DNA of 64,000 nt from Delphinapterus leucas (lineage: Eukaryota > Chordata > Mammalia > Artiodactyla > Monodontidae), in NCBI RefSeq assembly GCF_002288925.2, contig NW_022098024.1:139729-203728 (forward strand), in the 5' to 3' direction. The notes below the pieces were generated by a model. The model saw nothing but the letters and a program-made list of their open reading frames with translations, was not told where the DNA came from and searched no databases. A program made the translations under genes and the position numbers. Of this stretch, positions 12,403-22,521 are shown one piece after another; within the stretch, counting starts at the first letter, position 1; each line of letters starts with the position of its first letter.

Positions 12403-12981
12403 TTCTAGGACTATGGCAGGACATATATGAATCTGGAGCATCTTTTAGTACCAGAAAGTAAGCAACTGCTCTAAAATACAAAACAAAATACCTGCAATGA
12501 TGGAATATGTCAAAGGGACACAGGAGACACCCGAAGAGCTCCCAATGGCTAAAGCTGAAACCATTGCAGCAACAAAATAAAGTAGTATTGAATTACATCC
12601 TAAAGTATGAAGTAAACATTCATGAATGTATACCGACATAAGTAAGTGATTAAATAAATAAATAAATGGTGGAAAACAGACACATTTCTCATGAAGAATT
12701 CCAAATAGTTTATATAGATAATCGGCCCTCAAGAAGGTGGGACTTAACTCCCCACTCTCTAAGTGCAAGCTACCCACAGTGACTTCCTTCCAAAGAGCAC
12801 AGTATGGAAAGGGGGGAGAAAGAGTAACTTTACAGTGGAAAAATCTGGCAAATGCCACCTCAAAATCAACACAGTCACGATGATCGTATGTACCCTAGAT
12901 ACGGTGTGATAGAAATGCCAATTTTCCTCAGTTTTCTTTCTCCCCAAAACACATAACGCCAACCCAATCATGAAAGAACAT
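12403..12981 (+). mobile_element. Ancient L1M 3' region, left part
   Basis: I recognise this as a common old L1-type 3' region: 'agtaagcaactgctctaaaa', 'ggaatatgtcaaagggacac', 'aatcggccctcaagaaggtg', 'gtgacttccttccaaagag'. It breaks at 12981 and resumes at 19338 with 'ggaacattctgcaaaatact', which is the expected next text. This gives a minus frame of 137 residues (12445-12858) that is not a gene. Confidence 0.65.
12648..12667. repeat. (AAAT)n short tandem repeat
   Basis: About four to five AAAT units inside the old L1 3' region. Confidence 0.8.
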
Positions 12982-12994
12982 CAGACATATTTCT
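12982..12994. repeat. Target-site duplication, left copy
   Basis: 'cagacatatttct' is repeated exactly at 19325-19337. The two copies bracket the younger L1 and its extra end segments, and joining across them restores continuous old L1 3' sequence. Confidence 0.85.
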
Positions 12995-13122
12995 TTTTTA
13001 TTTTTTGTATAAATACATAATTATTTTAATGTATTTAGGATAATTCTTCCCTTAGTATATAATTAAAAATAGCACACTATTAGATAATTCATATGTAATA
13101 GCTGTTGAATTTGCATTGTTTT
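12995..13122 (-). other. Extra DNA at the L1 3' end, candidate 3' transduction
   Basis: The L1 3' UTR as I know it ends near 13123-13160 in an A-rich tail on the minus strand. Beyond it lie about 110 bp of AT-rich sequence that I do not recognise as L1. A second A-rich tail (T-rich at 12995-13007) then touches the target-site duplication. This is the expected form of flanking DNA carried along by L1 read-through. A longer native 3' UTR is the alternative. Confidence 0.5.
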
Positions 13123-13333
13123 CTTTTTAATTTTTGAATTTTATTTACTTTTTTATACAGTAGGTTCTTATGTCATCAATTTTATACACATCAGTGTATA
13201 CATGTCAATCCCAATCGCCCAATCCATCCCCACGGCTCCCCCTTCAGCTTTCCCCCCTTGGTGTACATACGCTTGTTCTTTACATCTGTGTCTCAACTTC
13301 TGCCCTGCAAACCAGTTCATCTGTACTATTTTT

Positions 13334-16300
13334 CTAGGTTCCACGTACATGCGTTAATATACGATATTTGTTTTTCTCTTTCTGACTTACTTTACTCTTT
13401 ATGACAGTCTCTAGATCCACCCACGTCTCAACAAATGACCCAATTTTGTTCCTTTTTATGGCTGAGTAATATTCCATTGTATATATGTACCACATCTTCT
13501 TTATGCATTCGTCTGTCAGTGGTCATTTAGGAAGCTTCCATGACCTGGCTATTGTAAATAGTGCTGCAGTGAACATTGGGGTCCCTGTGTCTTTTTGAAT
13601 TATGGTTTTCTCTGGGTATATGCCCAGTAATGGGATTGCTGGATCATATGGTAATTCTGTTTTTAGATTTTTAAGGAACCTCCATACTGTTCTCCATAGT
13701 GGCTGTATCAATTTACGTTCCCACCAACAGTGCAAGAGGGTTCCCTTTTCTCCACACCCTCTCCAGCATTTGTTTATAGATTTTCTAATGATGCCCATTC
13801 TAACTGGTGTGAGGTGATACCTCATTGTAGTTTTGATTTGCATTTCTCTAATAATTAGTGATGTTGAGCAGCTTTTCATGTGCTTCTTGGCCATCTGTAT
13901 GTCTTTGGAGAAATGTCTATTTAGGTCTTCTACCCATTTTTGAATTGGGTTGTTTGTTTCTTTAATATCGAGCTGCATGAGCTGTTTGTATATTTTGGAG
14001 ATTAATCCTTTGTCTGATGATTCATTTGCAAATATTTTCTCCCATTCTGAGGACTATCTTTTTGTCTTGTTTATGGTTTCCTTTGCTGTGCAAAAGATTT
14101 TAAGTTTCACTAGGTCCCATTTGTTTATTTTTGTTTTTATTTCTGTTACTCTAGGAGGTGGATCATAAAAGATCTCACTGTGATTTATGTTAAGGAGTGT
14201 TCTTCCTGTATTTTCCTCTAAGAGTTTTATAGTGTCTGGTCTTACATTTAGGTCTTGAATCCATTTTGAGTTTATTTTACTGTTTGGTGTTAGGGAATGT
14301 TCTAATTTCATTCTTTTACATGTAGCTGTCCAGTTTTCCCAGCACCGCTTATTGCAGAGACTGTCTTTTCTCCATTGTATATCCTTGCCTCCTTTGTCAT
14401 AGATTAGTTGACCATAGGTGCGTAGGTTTATAACTGGGCTTTCTATCTTGTTCCATTGAACTATGGTTCTGTTTTTGTGCCAGTACCATATTGTCTTGAT
14501 TACTGTAGCTTTACAGTATAGTCTGAAGTCAGGGAGCCTGATTCCTCCAGCTCTGTTTTTTTCCCTCAAGACTGCTTTGGCTATTGCGGGTCTTTTGTGT
14601 CTCCATACAAATTGTAAGATTATTTGTTCTAGTTCTGTAAAAAAAATGCCATTGGTAATTTGATAGGGATTGCATTGAATCTGTAGATTGCTTTGGGTAG
14701 TATAGTCATTTTCACAATATTGATTCTTCCAGTAAAAGAACATGGTATATCTCTCCATCTGTTGGTATCATCTTTAATTTCTTTCATCAGTGTCTTATAG
14801 TTTTCTGCCTACAGGCCTTTTGTCTCCCTAGGTAGGTTTATTCCTAGATATTTTATTCTTTTTGTTGCAATGGTAAATGGGAGTGTTTTCTTAATATCAC
14901 TTTCAGATTTTTCATCATTAGTGTATAGGAATGCAAGAGATTTCTGTGCATTAATTTTGTATCCTGCTACTTTACCAAATTCATTGATTAGTTCTGGTAG
15001 TTTTCTGGTGACATTTTTAGGATTCTCTATGTATAGTATCATGTCATCTGCAAACAGTGACAGATTTACTTCTTCTTTTCCAATTTGTATTCATTTTAAA
15101 TCTTTCTCTTCTCTGATTGCCATGGCTAGGACTTCCAAAACTATGTTGAATAATAGTGGTGAGAATGGACATCCTTGTCTTGTTCCTGATCTCGAGGAAA
15201 GGCTTTCAGTTTTTCACCATTGAGAATGATGTTTGCTGTGGGATTGTCGTATATGGCCTTTATTATGTTGAGGTGGGTTCCCTCTATGCCCACTTTCTGG
15301 AGAGTTTTTATCATAAATGGGTGTTGAATTTTGTCAAGCTTTTTCTGCATCTATTGAGATAATGATCATATGGTTTTTATTCTTCAGTTGTTAATATGGT
15401 GAATCACATTGATTGATTTGTGTATATTGAAGAATCCTTGCATCCCTGGGATAAGTCCCACTTGATCATGGTGTATGATCCTTTTAATGTGTTGTTGGAT
15501 TCTGTTTGCTACTATTTTGTTTAGGATTTTTGCATCTATATTCATCAGTGATATTGGTCTGTAAGTTTCTTTTTTGGTAGTATCTCTGTCTGATTTTGGT
15601 ATCAGGGTGATGGTGGTCTCATGGAATGTGTTTGGGAGTGTTCCTTCCTCTGCAATTTTTTGGAAGAGTTTGAGAAGGATGGGTGTTAGCTCTTCTCTAA
15701 ATGTTTCATAGTATTCACCTGTGAAGCCATCTGGTCCTGGTTTTTTTGTTTGTTGGAAGATTATTAATCACAGTTTCAATTTCATTACTTGTGAGTGGTC
15801 TGTTCATGTTTCCTATTTCTTCCTGGTTCACTCTTGCAAGGTTATACTTTTCTAAGAATTTGCCCATGTCTTCCAGGTTGTCTATTTTATTGGCATAGAG
15901 TTGCTTGTAGTAGTCTCTTAGGATGCTTTGTATTTCGGTGGTGTCTGTTGTAACTTCTCCTTTTTCTTTTCTAATTTTATTGATTTGAGTCCTCTCCCTC
16001 TTTTTCTTGATGAGTCTGGCTAATGGTTTATCAATTTTGTTTATCTTCTCAAAGAACCAGCTTTTAGTTTTATTGATCTTTGCTATTGTTTTCTTTGTTT
16101 CTATTTCTGTTCTGATCTTTATGATTTCTTTCCTTCTGCTGACTTTGGGTTTTGTTTGTTGTTCTTTCTCTAGTTCCTTTAGGTGTAAGGTTAGATTGTT
16201 TATTTGAGATTCTTCTTGTTTCTTGAGGTAGGCTTGTATAGCTATAAACTTCCCTTAGAACTGCTTTTGCTGCATCCCATAGGTTCTGGATCATTGTGTT

Positions 16301-17134
16301 TTCATTGTCATTTGTCTCTAGGTATTTTTTGATTTCCTCTTTGATTTCCTCAGTGATCTCTTGCTTATTTAGTAACGTATTGTTTAGCCTCCATGTGTTT
16401 GTGTTTTTTACGGTTTTTTCCCTGTGATTCATTTCTAATCTCATAGCGTTGTGGTCAGAAAAGATGCTTGATATGATTTCCATTTTCTTAAATTTACCGA
16501 GGCTTGAGTTGTGACCCAAGATGTGATGTCTCCTGGAGAATTTTCCGTGCGCACTTGAGTAGAAAGTGTAATCTGCTGTTTTTGGATGGAATGTCCTATA
16601 AATATCAATTAACCCTATCTGATCTATTGTGTCATGTAAAGCTTCTGTTTCCTTATTTATTTTCATTTTGGGTGATCTGTCCATTACTGTAAATGAGGTG
16701 TTAAAGTCCCCCACTATTATTGTGTTACTGTCGATTTCCTCTTTTATAGCTGTTAGCAGTTGCCTTGTGTATTGTGGTGCTCCTCTGTTGGGTGCATATA
16801 TATCTATAGTTGTTTTATCTTCTTGGATTGATCCCTTGATCATTATGTAGTGTCCTTCCTTGTCTCTTGTAACATTCTTTATTTTAAAGTCTATTTTATC
16901 TGATATGAATATTGCTACTCCAGCTTTCTTTAGATTTCCATTTGCATGGAGTATCTTTTTCCATCCCCTCACTTTCAGTCTGTATGTGTCCCTAAGTCTG
17001 AAGTGGGTCTCTTGTAGACAGCATATATATGGGTCTTGTTTTTGTATCCATTCAGCCAGTCTGTGTCTTTTGGTTGGAGCATTTAATACATTCACGTTTA
17101 AGGTAATTATTGATATGTATGTTCCTATGACCAT
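13334..17134 (-). pseudogene. L1 copy A ORF2 (endonuclease-reverse transcriptase), decayed
   Basis: ORF2 nicks target DNA and reverse-transcribes L1 RNA. Translation from the ATG at 17134 gives a 354-residue intact stretch covering the whole endonuclease domain. Conserved 'QETH', 'GDFNT' and 'SDHN' are present, but the 'DHILGH' motif reads 'HHILGH', so a catalytic Asp is lost. The frame then stops at 16070. Reverse transcriptase follows in pieces in several frames; its 'FADD' active-site motif is still encoded at about 15040-15055. The C-terminal part (13523-13978) keeps the '[17 protein letters not shown]'-type Cys segment, and the end lies at 13334 after 'EKNKYRILTH'. Normal length would be about 1270 codons, so coverage is complete but broken. 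Confidence 0.88.
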
Positions 17135-17192
17135 TTTGTTAATTGTTTTGGGTTTGTTTTTGTAGATCCTTTTCTTCTCTTTTGTTTCCCAC

Positions 17193-18068
17193 TTAGAGAA
17201 GTTCCTTTAGCATTTGTTGTAGAGCTGGTTTGGTGGTGCTGAATTCTCTTAGCTTTTGCTTGTCTGTAAAGCTTTTGATTTCTCCATCAAATCTGAATGA
17301 GATCCTTGCCAGGTAGAGTAATCTTGGTTGTAGGTTCTTCCCTTTCATCACTTTAAGTATATCCTGCTATTCCCTTCTGGCTTGTAGAATTTCCGCTGAG
17401 AAATCAGCTGTTAACCTTATGGGAGTTCCCTCGTATGTTATTTGTCGTTTTTTCCTTGCTGCTTTCAATAATTTTTCTTTGTTTTTAGTTTTTGCCCATT
17501 TGTTTTCTATGTGTCTCGGCGTGTTTCTCCTTGGGTTTATACTGTATGGGACTTGCTGCGCTTCCTGGACTTGGGTGGCTATTTCCTTTCCCATGTTAGG
17601 TAAGTTTTCATCATAATCTTTTCAAATATTTTCTCTGGTCCTTTCTCTCTCTCTTCTCCTTCTGGGACCCTATAATGTGAATGTTGTTGTGTTTAATGTT
17701 GTCCCAGAGGTCTCTTAGGCTGTCTTCATGTCTTTTCGTTCTTTTTTCTTTATTCTGTTCCGCAGCAGTGAATTCCACCATTCTGTCTTCCAGGTCACTT
17801 ATCTGTTCTTCTGCCTCAGTTATTCTGCTATTGATTCTTTCTAGTGTAGTTTTCATTTCAGTTATTGTATTGTTCATCTCTGTTTGTTTGTTCTTTAATT
17901 TTTCTAGGTCTTTGTTTAACGTTTCTTGCATCTTCTCGATCTTTGCCTCCATTCTTTTTCCGAGGTCCTGGATCATCTCACTATCATTATTCTGAATTCG
18001 TTTTCTGGAAGGTTGCCTATTTCCACTTCATTTAGTTGTGTTTCTGGGGTATTGTCTTGTTCCTTCAT
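17193..18068 (-). pseudogene. L1 copy A ORF1 (RNA-binding chaperone), decayed
   Basis: ORF1p coats L1 RNA as a coiled-coil trimer. The start is taken as the ATG at 18068 ('MKEQDN'). That frame stops after about 32 codons, and a shifted frame from 17976 carries a 121-residue heptad-rich coiled coil ('NSRITEAEEQISDLEDR'). The C-terminal RNA-binding part is in another frame at 17367-17594 ('NPRRNTPRHI', 'IRLTADFSAE'). The natural stop lies at 17193. At least two frameshifts break it. It lies just upstream of ORF2, as in all L1s. Confidence 0.85.
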
Positions 18069-18990
18069 CTGGTACATAGCCCCTCTGCCTGTTTATCTTT
18101 TTGTGAATGTGGTTTTTGTTTCACAGGCTGCAGGATTGTAGTTCTTCTTGCTTCTGCTGTCTGCCCTCTGGTAGATGAGGCTATATAAAAGGCTTGTGTA
18201 AGTTTCCTGATGGGAGGGACTGGTGGTGGGTAGAGGTGACTGTTGCTCTGGTGGGCAGATCTCAGTAAAACTTTAATCTGCTTGTCTGCTGTTGGGTGGG
18301 GATGGGTTCCCTCCCTGTTGGTTGTTTGGCCTGAGGCAACCCAATACTGGAGCCTACCTGGGCTCCTTGGTGGGGCCAATGACAGACTTTGGGAGGGCTC
18401 ACGTCAAGTAGGACCCCCCAGGACCTCTGCCGCCAGTGTCCCTGTCCCCACCGCGAGCCACAGCCACCCCCCACCTCCGCAGGTGGCCCTCCAACACCAG
18501 CAGGTGGGTTTGGCTCCGTCTCCCCTTGGGTCACTGCTCCTTCACCTGCGTCCTGATGCACACACTACTTTGTGTGTGCCCTCCAAGAGTGGAGTCTCTG
18601 TTTTACCCAGTCCTGTCGAAGTTCTGCAATCACATCCCACTAGGCTTCAAAGTCTGATTCTCTAGGAATTTCTCCTCCCATTGCCGGACCCTCATGCTGT
18701 GAAGCCTGACGTGGGGCTCAGAACCTTCAGTCCAGTGGGTGGACTTCTGTGGTATAAGTGTTCTCCAGTCTGTGAGTCACCCACCCACCAGTTATGGGAT
18801 TTAATTTTACTGTGATTGCGTTCCTCCTACCGTCTTATTGTGGCTTCTCCTTTGTCTTTGGATGTGGGGTACCCTTTGTGGTGAGCTCCAGTGTCCTCCT
18901 GTTGATGACTGCCCAGCAGCTAGCCGTGACTCTGGTGTCCTCACAAGAGGGAGTGAGATCACGTCCTTCTACTCTGCCATCCTGGTTCCT
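18069..18990 (-). promoter_or_regulatory. L1 copy A 5' UTR (internal promoter region)
   Basis: About 920 bp from the element's apparent first base to ORF1, GC-richer than its surroundings at 18230-18720. In L1 this region carries the RNA polymerase II promoter. I saw no assignable transcription factor site. The frames of 71-140 residues on either strand here are incidental. Confidence 0.7.
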
Positions 18991-19324
18991 TATCTTCCAT
19001 TCTGCCTATGTTGAATGTTGCCTTATTGTTCAGAGTTGTGGCAGAATTCTACTTGTAAAGGGCCTTGCTCTAGTTCCAAAGGGAAGGACAGTTTATTTTT
19101 CTATCTGTAACATGATGCTCACATCCGACAAGAATTAAGAGAAATGGCACCACTTAGCCTCTTGAACTGCTAGTGTTGGAGGGTCTCCCGCAGTGGTGGG
19201 GGTGGCTCTGGCTCACTGTGGGGACCATGACACCGGCAGCAGAAGTTCTAGGAAGTACTCACTGGTGCGAGCCCTCCCAGAGTCCGCCATCAACCCCAAC
19301 AAAGAGCCCAGGTAGTCTCCAGGC
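18991..19324 (+). mobile_element. Extra segment at the 5' end of L1 copy A, including inverted L1 5' UTR
   Basis: Between the normal L1 start and the right target-site duplication lie 334 bp. From about 19165 to 19320 the + strand matches a stretch of the minus-strand L1 5' UTR (near 18340-18510), for example 'gagccctcccagagtccgcc' and 'aaagagcccaggtagtctcc'. It is therefore an inverted, diverged partial copy. The part at 18991-19164 is not clearly assigned. The orientation fits a twin-priming inversion, but the overlap with the main body's 5' UTR does not fit the simple form of that model. Confidence 0.7.
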
Positions 19325-19337
19325 CAGACATATTTCT
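19325..19337. repeat. Target-site duplication, right copy
   Basis: Exact second copy of 'cagacatatttct'. Confidence 0.85.
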
Positions 19338-19540
19338 GTTGAGGAACATTCTGCAAAATACTTGAGCAATACCCAAAGCCATTAAGCTCATTAAAAACAA
19401 GAGAAATCTGGGAGTCTGTCACAGTCAAGAGGAGCCTAGAGACACATGGTCACTAAATGTAATGTGATATCCTGGATGGAATCCTAGAACAGAGAAAAAA
19501 AGACATTTCAGTTTAAACTGAAGAAATCTGATTAATGTAT
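19338..19540 (+). mobile_element. Ancient L1M 3' region, right part
   Basis: It continues the repeat broken at 12981: 'ggaacattctgcaaaatact', 'gagacacatggtcactaaat', 'gtgatatcctggatggaatc'. The right-hand limit is approximate. Confidence 0.6.
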
Positions 19541-19999
19541 GAATCTCAGGGAATAAAAAGTAATATATAATTAGTTTAAAGTTATAGAAAACACTGAAAG
19601 TATGAAAAGGAACAAAGAAATTTCCTACAAATAAACATTTTGGTGTATTTCTTTCCTCTCTTACTTGTATGAATATGTATATATCTAAATGCATACCATG
19701 AGAGGTATCTTTTCCCTGAAATAATGTCAGGTGAATGTCAGATAAATTTAATGAATATATACATGGAATCATAGTTTTTAAAAAGTTGCATATGTTGTTT
19801 TTCACTTATAATACTTCCCCCATGTTAATTAGGTATTCCTAAAGAGGTGATTTTAAGTTCTCCAGGATACTTGACTGATCATACTTTGTTTGATCAGACC
19901 ACTTTCTTTTGCTTGCTTGTCCTGTGTGTGTTTCAGGTGAGCAGCTCACTGTGCCAGGCTGTACGTCCTACGCACATAGGCTTACCTCCTAGGCGTCAG
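19541..19999. other. Unassigned sequence
   Basis: AT-rich, no recognisable repeat. The minus frame at 19425-19805 (126 residues) is hydrophobic and AT-driven, starts inside the old L1 end, and has no recognisable domain. Confidence 0.45.
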
Positions 20000-20200
20000 G
20001 TGGATCATGCTAAATGATGACTCTGCAGTCCATGAGATCTGGGTTCCACTGCTTAACTGTTGTGTGTTCTTAGTCAAGCCCCTTTACTTTTCTGAGTGGC
20101 AATAATCTTCACAGAGTTGTTTTAAGAATGAGACGATGAGCTTGGGAGTTCTCATTGCAGTATCCTGTATGTAGAAGGTGCTTGATTAATGGGGGTTCTC
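20000..20200 (-). mobile_element. MIR SINE
   Basis: Reverse-complement MIR order on the + strand: 'gatctgggttccactgctta', 'ttctgagtggcaataatctt', 'cagagttgttttaagaatga', then 'gtagaaggtgcttgattaat'. Confidence 0.7.
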
Positions 20201-20334
20201 TCACCCACTTCTTACTTTTGACTGAAAAGGCCTCTGCTATTTCCCAGGTGGCCTAGCTTCAGTAGATTCCTGGTACCTGGGCGTATGCATCCTCAACATA
20301 ATAGTTGCTTGGGATGTCAGTGGGAAGGTGCTGA

Positions 20335-20960
20335 GAGATACCAGTTATTAACTCTGTGCCAGTCACCGTGCTAAGCCCTCAATAGTCAATAAATATTAAA
20401 TATACCCCCAAACTGTCCAAGGTATCATTATACCTTGCCTAAGATAACATTACTCCTGTATTAGTCTGCTCAGGCTGCCATAACAAGATACCATAGACTG
20501 GGTGTCTTAAGTAACGGACACTTATTTTCTTACAGTTCTGGAGGCTGGAAGTCCACGATCAAGGTGCTGGTAGAGTTGAGTTCTAGAGATGCCTGTCTTC
20601 CTCGGTTGCAGATGACCATCATCCCTCTGTGTCCTCACATGGCCTTTCCTCTTTGTGTGTGTGAAGAGAGAGAGAGAGATCTCCAACACATCTTCCTTTT
20701 CTCATAATGACACTGGTCCTGTCAGATTAGGGCCATACTCTTATGACCTCATTTAACCTTAATTTTCTCCTAAAAGGTTCTATCTCTAAATACAGTCACA
20801 CTGGGGGTTAGGTCTTGAACATATGAATCTTGGGGGAACACAATTTAGTCCCTAATAGCTCCTAAGGGGCAGAGTCAGGATCTAAACACAATTTCATGCA
20901 CAATTTTAAAGCCACATCTGTCAACTGGCATTGCTTATAATGAGAAGGAAAACAAGCCAT
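20335..20960 (+). mobile_element. MIR SINE split by a MaLR LTR
   Basis: The left part (20335-20457) shows 'ctgtgccagtcaccgtgcta' and a decayed middle. The right part (20859-20960) resumes with 'aaggggcagagtcaggatct', the text that follows in MIR. The LTR between them carries a 5-bp target-site duplication. Confidence 0.65.
20458..20858 (-). mobile_element. MaLR-type solo LTR (MST/MLT1-like)
   Basis: Antisense copy of the family at 7108: it opens with 'gtattagtctgctcaggctg' and ends with 'caatttagtccctaatag', passing 'ttctggaggctggaagtcc' and 'ctcatttaaccttaa'. The 5-bp duplication 'ctcct' lies at 20453-20457 and 20859-20863. A short GA run (about 20667-20680) is internal. Confidence 0.78.
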
Positions 20961-22057
20961 TTGGTCAGCATCATGGGTTGTCATTATCATCCTTGTCATT
21001 ATTTAAAACTTATGAACTGCTCTGTATCTGCAGCCATCATTCTTTTCAAAGTCTCTTTCTTTTCTTTGGGCTGTGATTAGGTTCCTTTCCTGAAATGATG
21101 TCAAATGAATGTCAGAAGGAGCTAATGAATTGTGACAACAGACTGAAAGGGGCTGCCTGATAGTGGGAGGGTTTTGTCAGCTCCAGCTGTGCACATCTCT
21201 ACTAACAATACCAAACTTTTGCTCCCAGGAATTTCCATGCAGTCTGTTAGGATCCAGGAATTCAATCTTGTGAGTGGTTGGGGGTCATTTTGGGGCTGTT
21301 CTGAAGAGTAAAGTTTATTTCTTCTTATCCTTTTATAGTCTTTGGTTACTCTATGTCTCTGTCTGTTCTTCCCTTGGCTTTACATCATAATCCCCTCCCT
21401 GTCTTTTTTGGTATCAGGTGCAATTTGTGGTCTTGTTTGAAGCCACCAGCTCACTTCACAGATGGCAAATTGCAGTTGAGAGTAATGGGCCTACTCTGTT
21501 CAGCCCAGAGAGTATATTAGTGGCTGATAGCCTATAACTGCTGAACATTAGACATCATTCACACTGCTCCAAGGTCATCTGTAGGGGCACCTCTCCCTCC
21601 TCTTTCTCACTCTCCTCCATTCCTCTCTCTGCCTCCATCAGATGTGAATTACACGAAAGTCATGAGGCCATTAGGAGTTAGTTCTGGGACTATGGAACGA
21701 TGAGTCTTTGTTACCGATCTGGCTCAGTTTTGCTCCAACTAACTGGGAAGACTGACAGAACACTTGAACGAAAACTCAGTGAAACAGTAAAGCCAGATTT
21801 AGCTGCTAAGAAGACATGGGTCATCCCTTACAGGAAGTACTGGCCCCATGCTCTAGGAAGCATCATTTCAAATAGAAAATCAGAAATCAAGCAGCTGGTG
21901 GAGTGTGTTCATGGACCATTTGAAATATTAGTTACTATATGTACAACAGGGTGCTGGCAATTCTGATGCTACACTCCAGGCTTAACCTTAATTAAATGAA
22001 ACAAAGTATGTGAATGTGCCTAGCTTAATACCTGTAAATGTAATGGTATAAATGTTG
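20961..22057. other. Unassigned single-copy-looking sequence
   Basis: No repeat recognised. The + frame at 21700-21966 (88 residues) is free of simple sequence but shows no domain and no conserved start or splice context, so I do not call it a gene. Confidence 0.45.
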
Positions 22058-22204
22058 CCTGCCTCCCTTCCTTTTTCCTTCCTCCCTCCCTCCCTTCTTT
22101 CCTTCCTCCCTTCCTTCCTTCCTTCCTCCCTCCCTCCCTCCCTCCCTCCTTCCCTCTTTTTCCTTCCTTCTTTTTCTTCTTTCCTCTCACTTTCCTTGCT
22201 TCCT
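22058..22204. repeat. CT-rich tract, (CCTT)n and (CCCT)n
   Basis: About 147 bp of almost pure pyrimidine on the + strand, built of CCTT and CCCT units. Frames on both strands through it (Pro/Ser/Leu-rich and Lys/Glu/Gly/Arg-rich) are artefacts. Confidence 0.95.
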
Positions 22205-22294
22205 GAGCCATTCGTATTCACTAGAACACACTGAGTAGCTGAGAAGAAAGTTCATCATAGTCTGAGCTATATTTGATATGTGATTGGGCATTTT

Positions 22295-22511
22295 TTTGTT
22301 TTGTTTTGTTTTTGTTTTTGCGGTACGTGGGCCTCTCACTGTTGTGGCCTCTCCCGTTGCGGAGCACAGGCTCCGGACGCACAGGCTCGGCGGCCATGGC
22401 TCACGGGCCCAGCTGCTCCGTGGCATGTGGGATCTTCCCGGACCGGAGCACGAACCCGTGTCCCCTGCATCGGCAGGCGGACTCTCAACCACTGCGCTAC
22501 CAGGGAAGCCC
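22295..22511 (-). mobile_element. CHR-type tRNA-Glu-related SINE, short young form (copy 3)
   Basis: The tail on the + strand is patterned (T7 G T4 G T4 G T5 G T5) and not a pure T-run. The body matches copies 1, 2 and 4 and ends in 'ctaccagggaagcc'. The 10-bp target-site duplication is 'tgggcatttt' at 22285-22294 and 22512-22521. Frames of 90-129 residues across it are incidental. Confidence 0.93.
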
Positions 22512-22521
22512 TGGGCATTTT

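Larger units (their letters stand above)
12995..18990 (-). mobile_element. Nearly full-length younger L1 (copy A)
   Basis: Read on the minus strand it has a 5' UTR starting at about 18990 ('ggaaccaggatggcagagta'), ORF1, ORF2 and a 3' UTR ending near 13123. A further 128 bp (12995-13122) lie between that usual 3' end and the T-run next to the target-site duplication. Its divergence is lower than that of the L1M it interrupts. Both ORFs carry frameshifts and stops, so it cannot move on its own. Confidence 0.9.

Noticed and set aside
12445..12858. 137-residue minus frame
   Set aside because: Lies antisense in an old L1 3' region with no domain.
14870..15362. + strand frames of 68-117 residues
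   Set aside because: Antisense shadow of L1 ORF2.
18243..18665. 140-residue + frame
   Set aside because: Antisense to the GC-rich L1 5' UTR.
21700..21966. 88-residue + frame in non-repeat DNA
   Set aside because: Looks less biased than the others, but has no recognisable domain, no upstream exon signal and a length expected by chance.
21988..22234. Lys/Glu/Gly-rich and Pro/Ser-rich frames
   Set aside because: Two strands of the same (CCTT)n tract.
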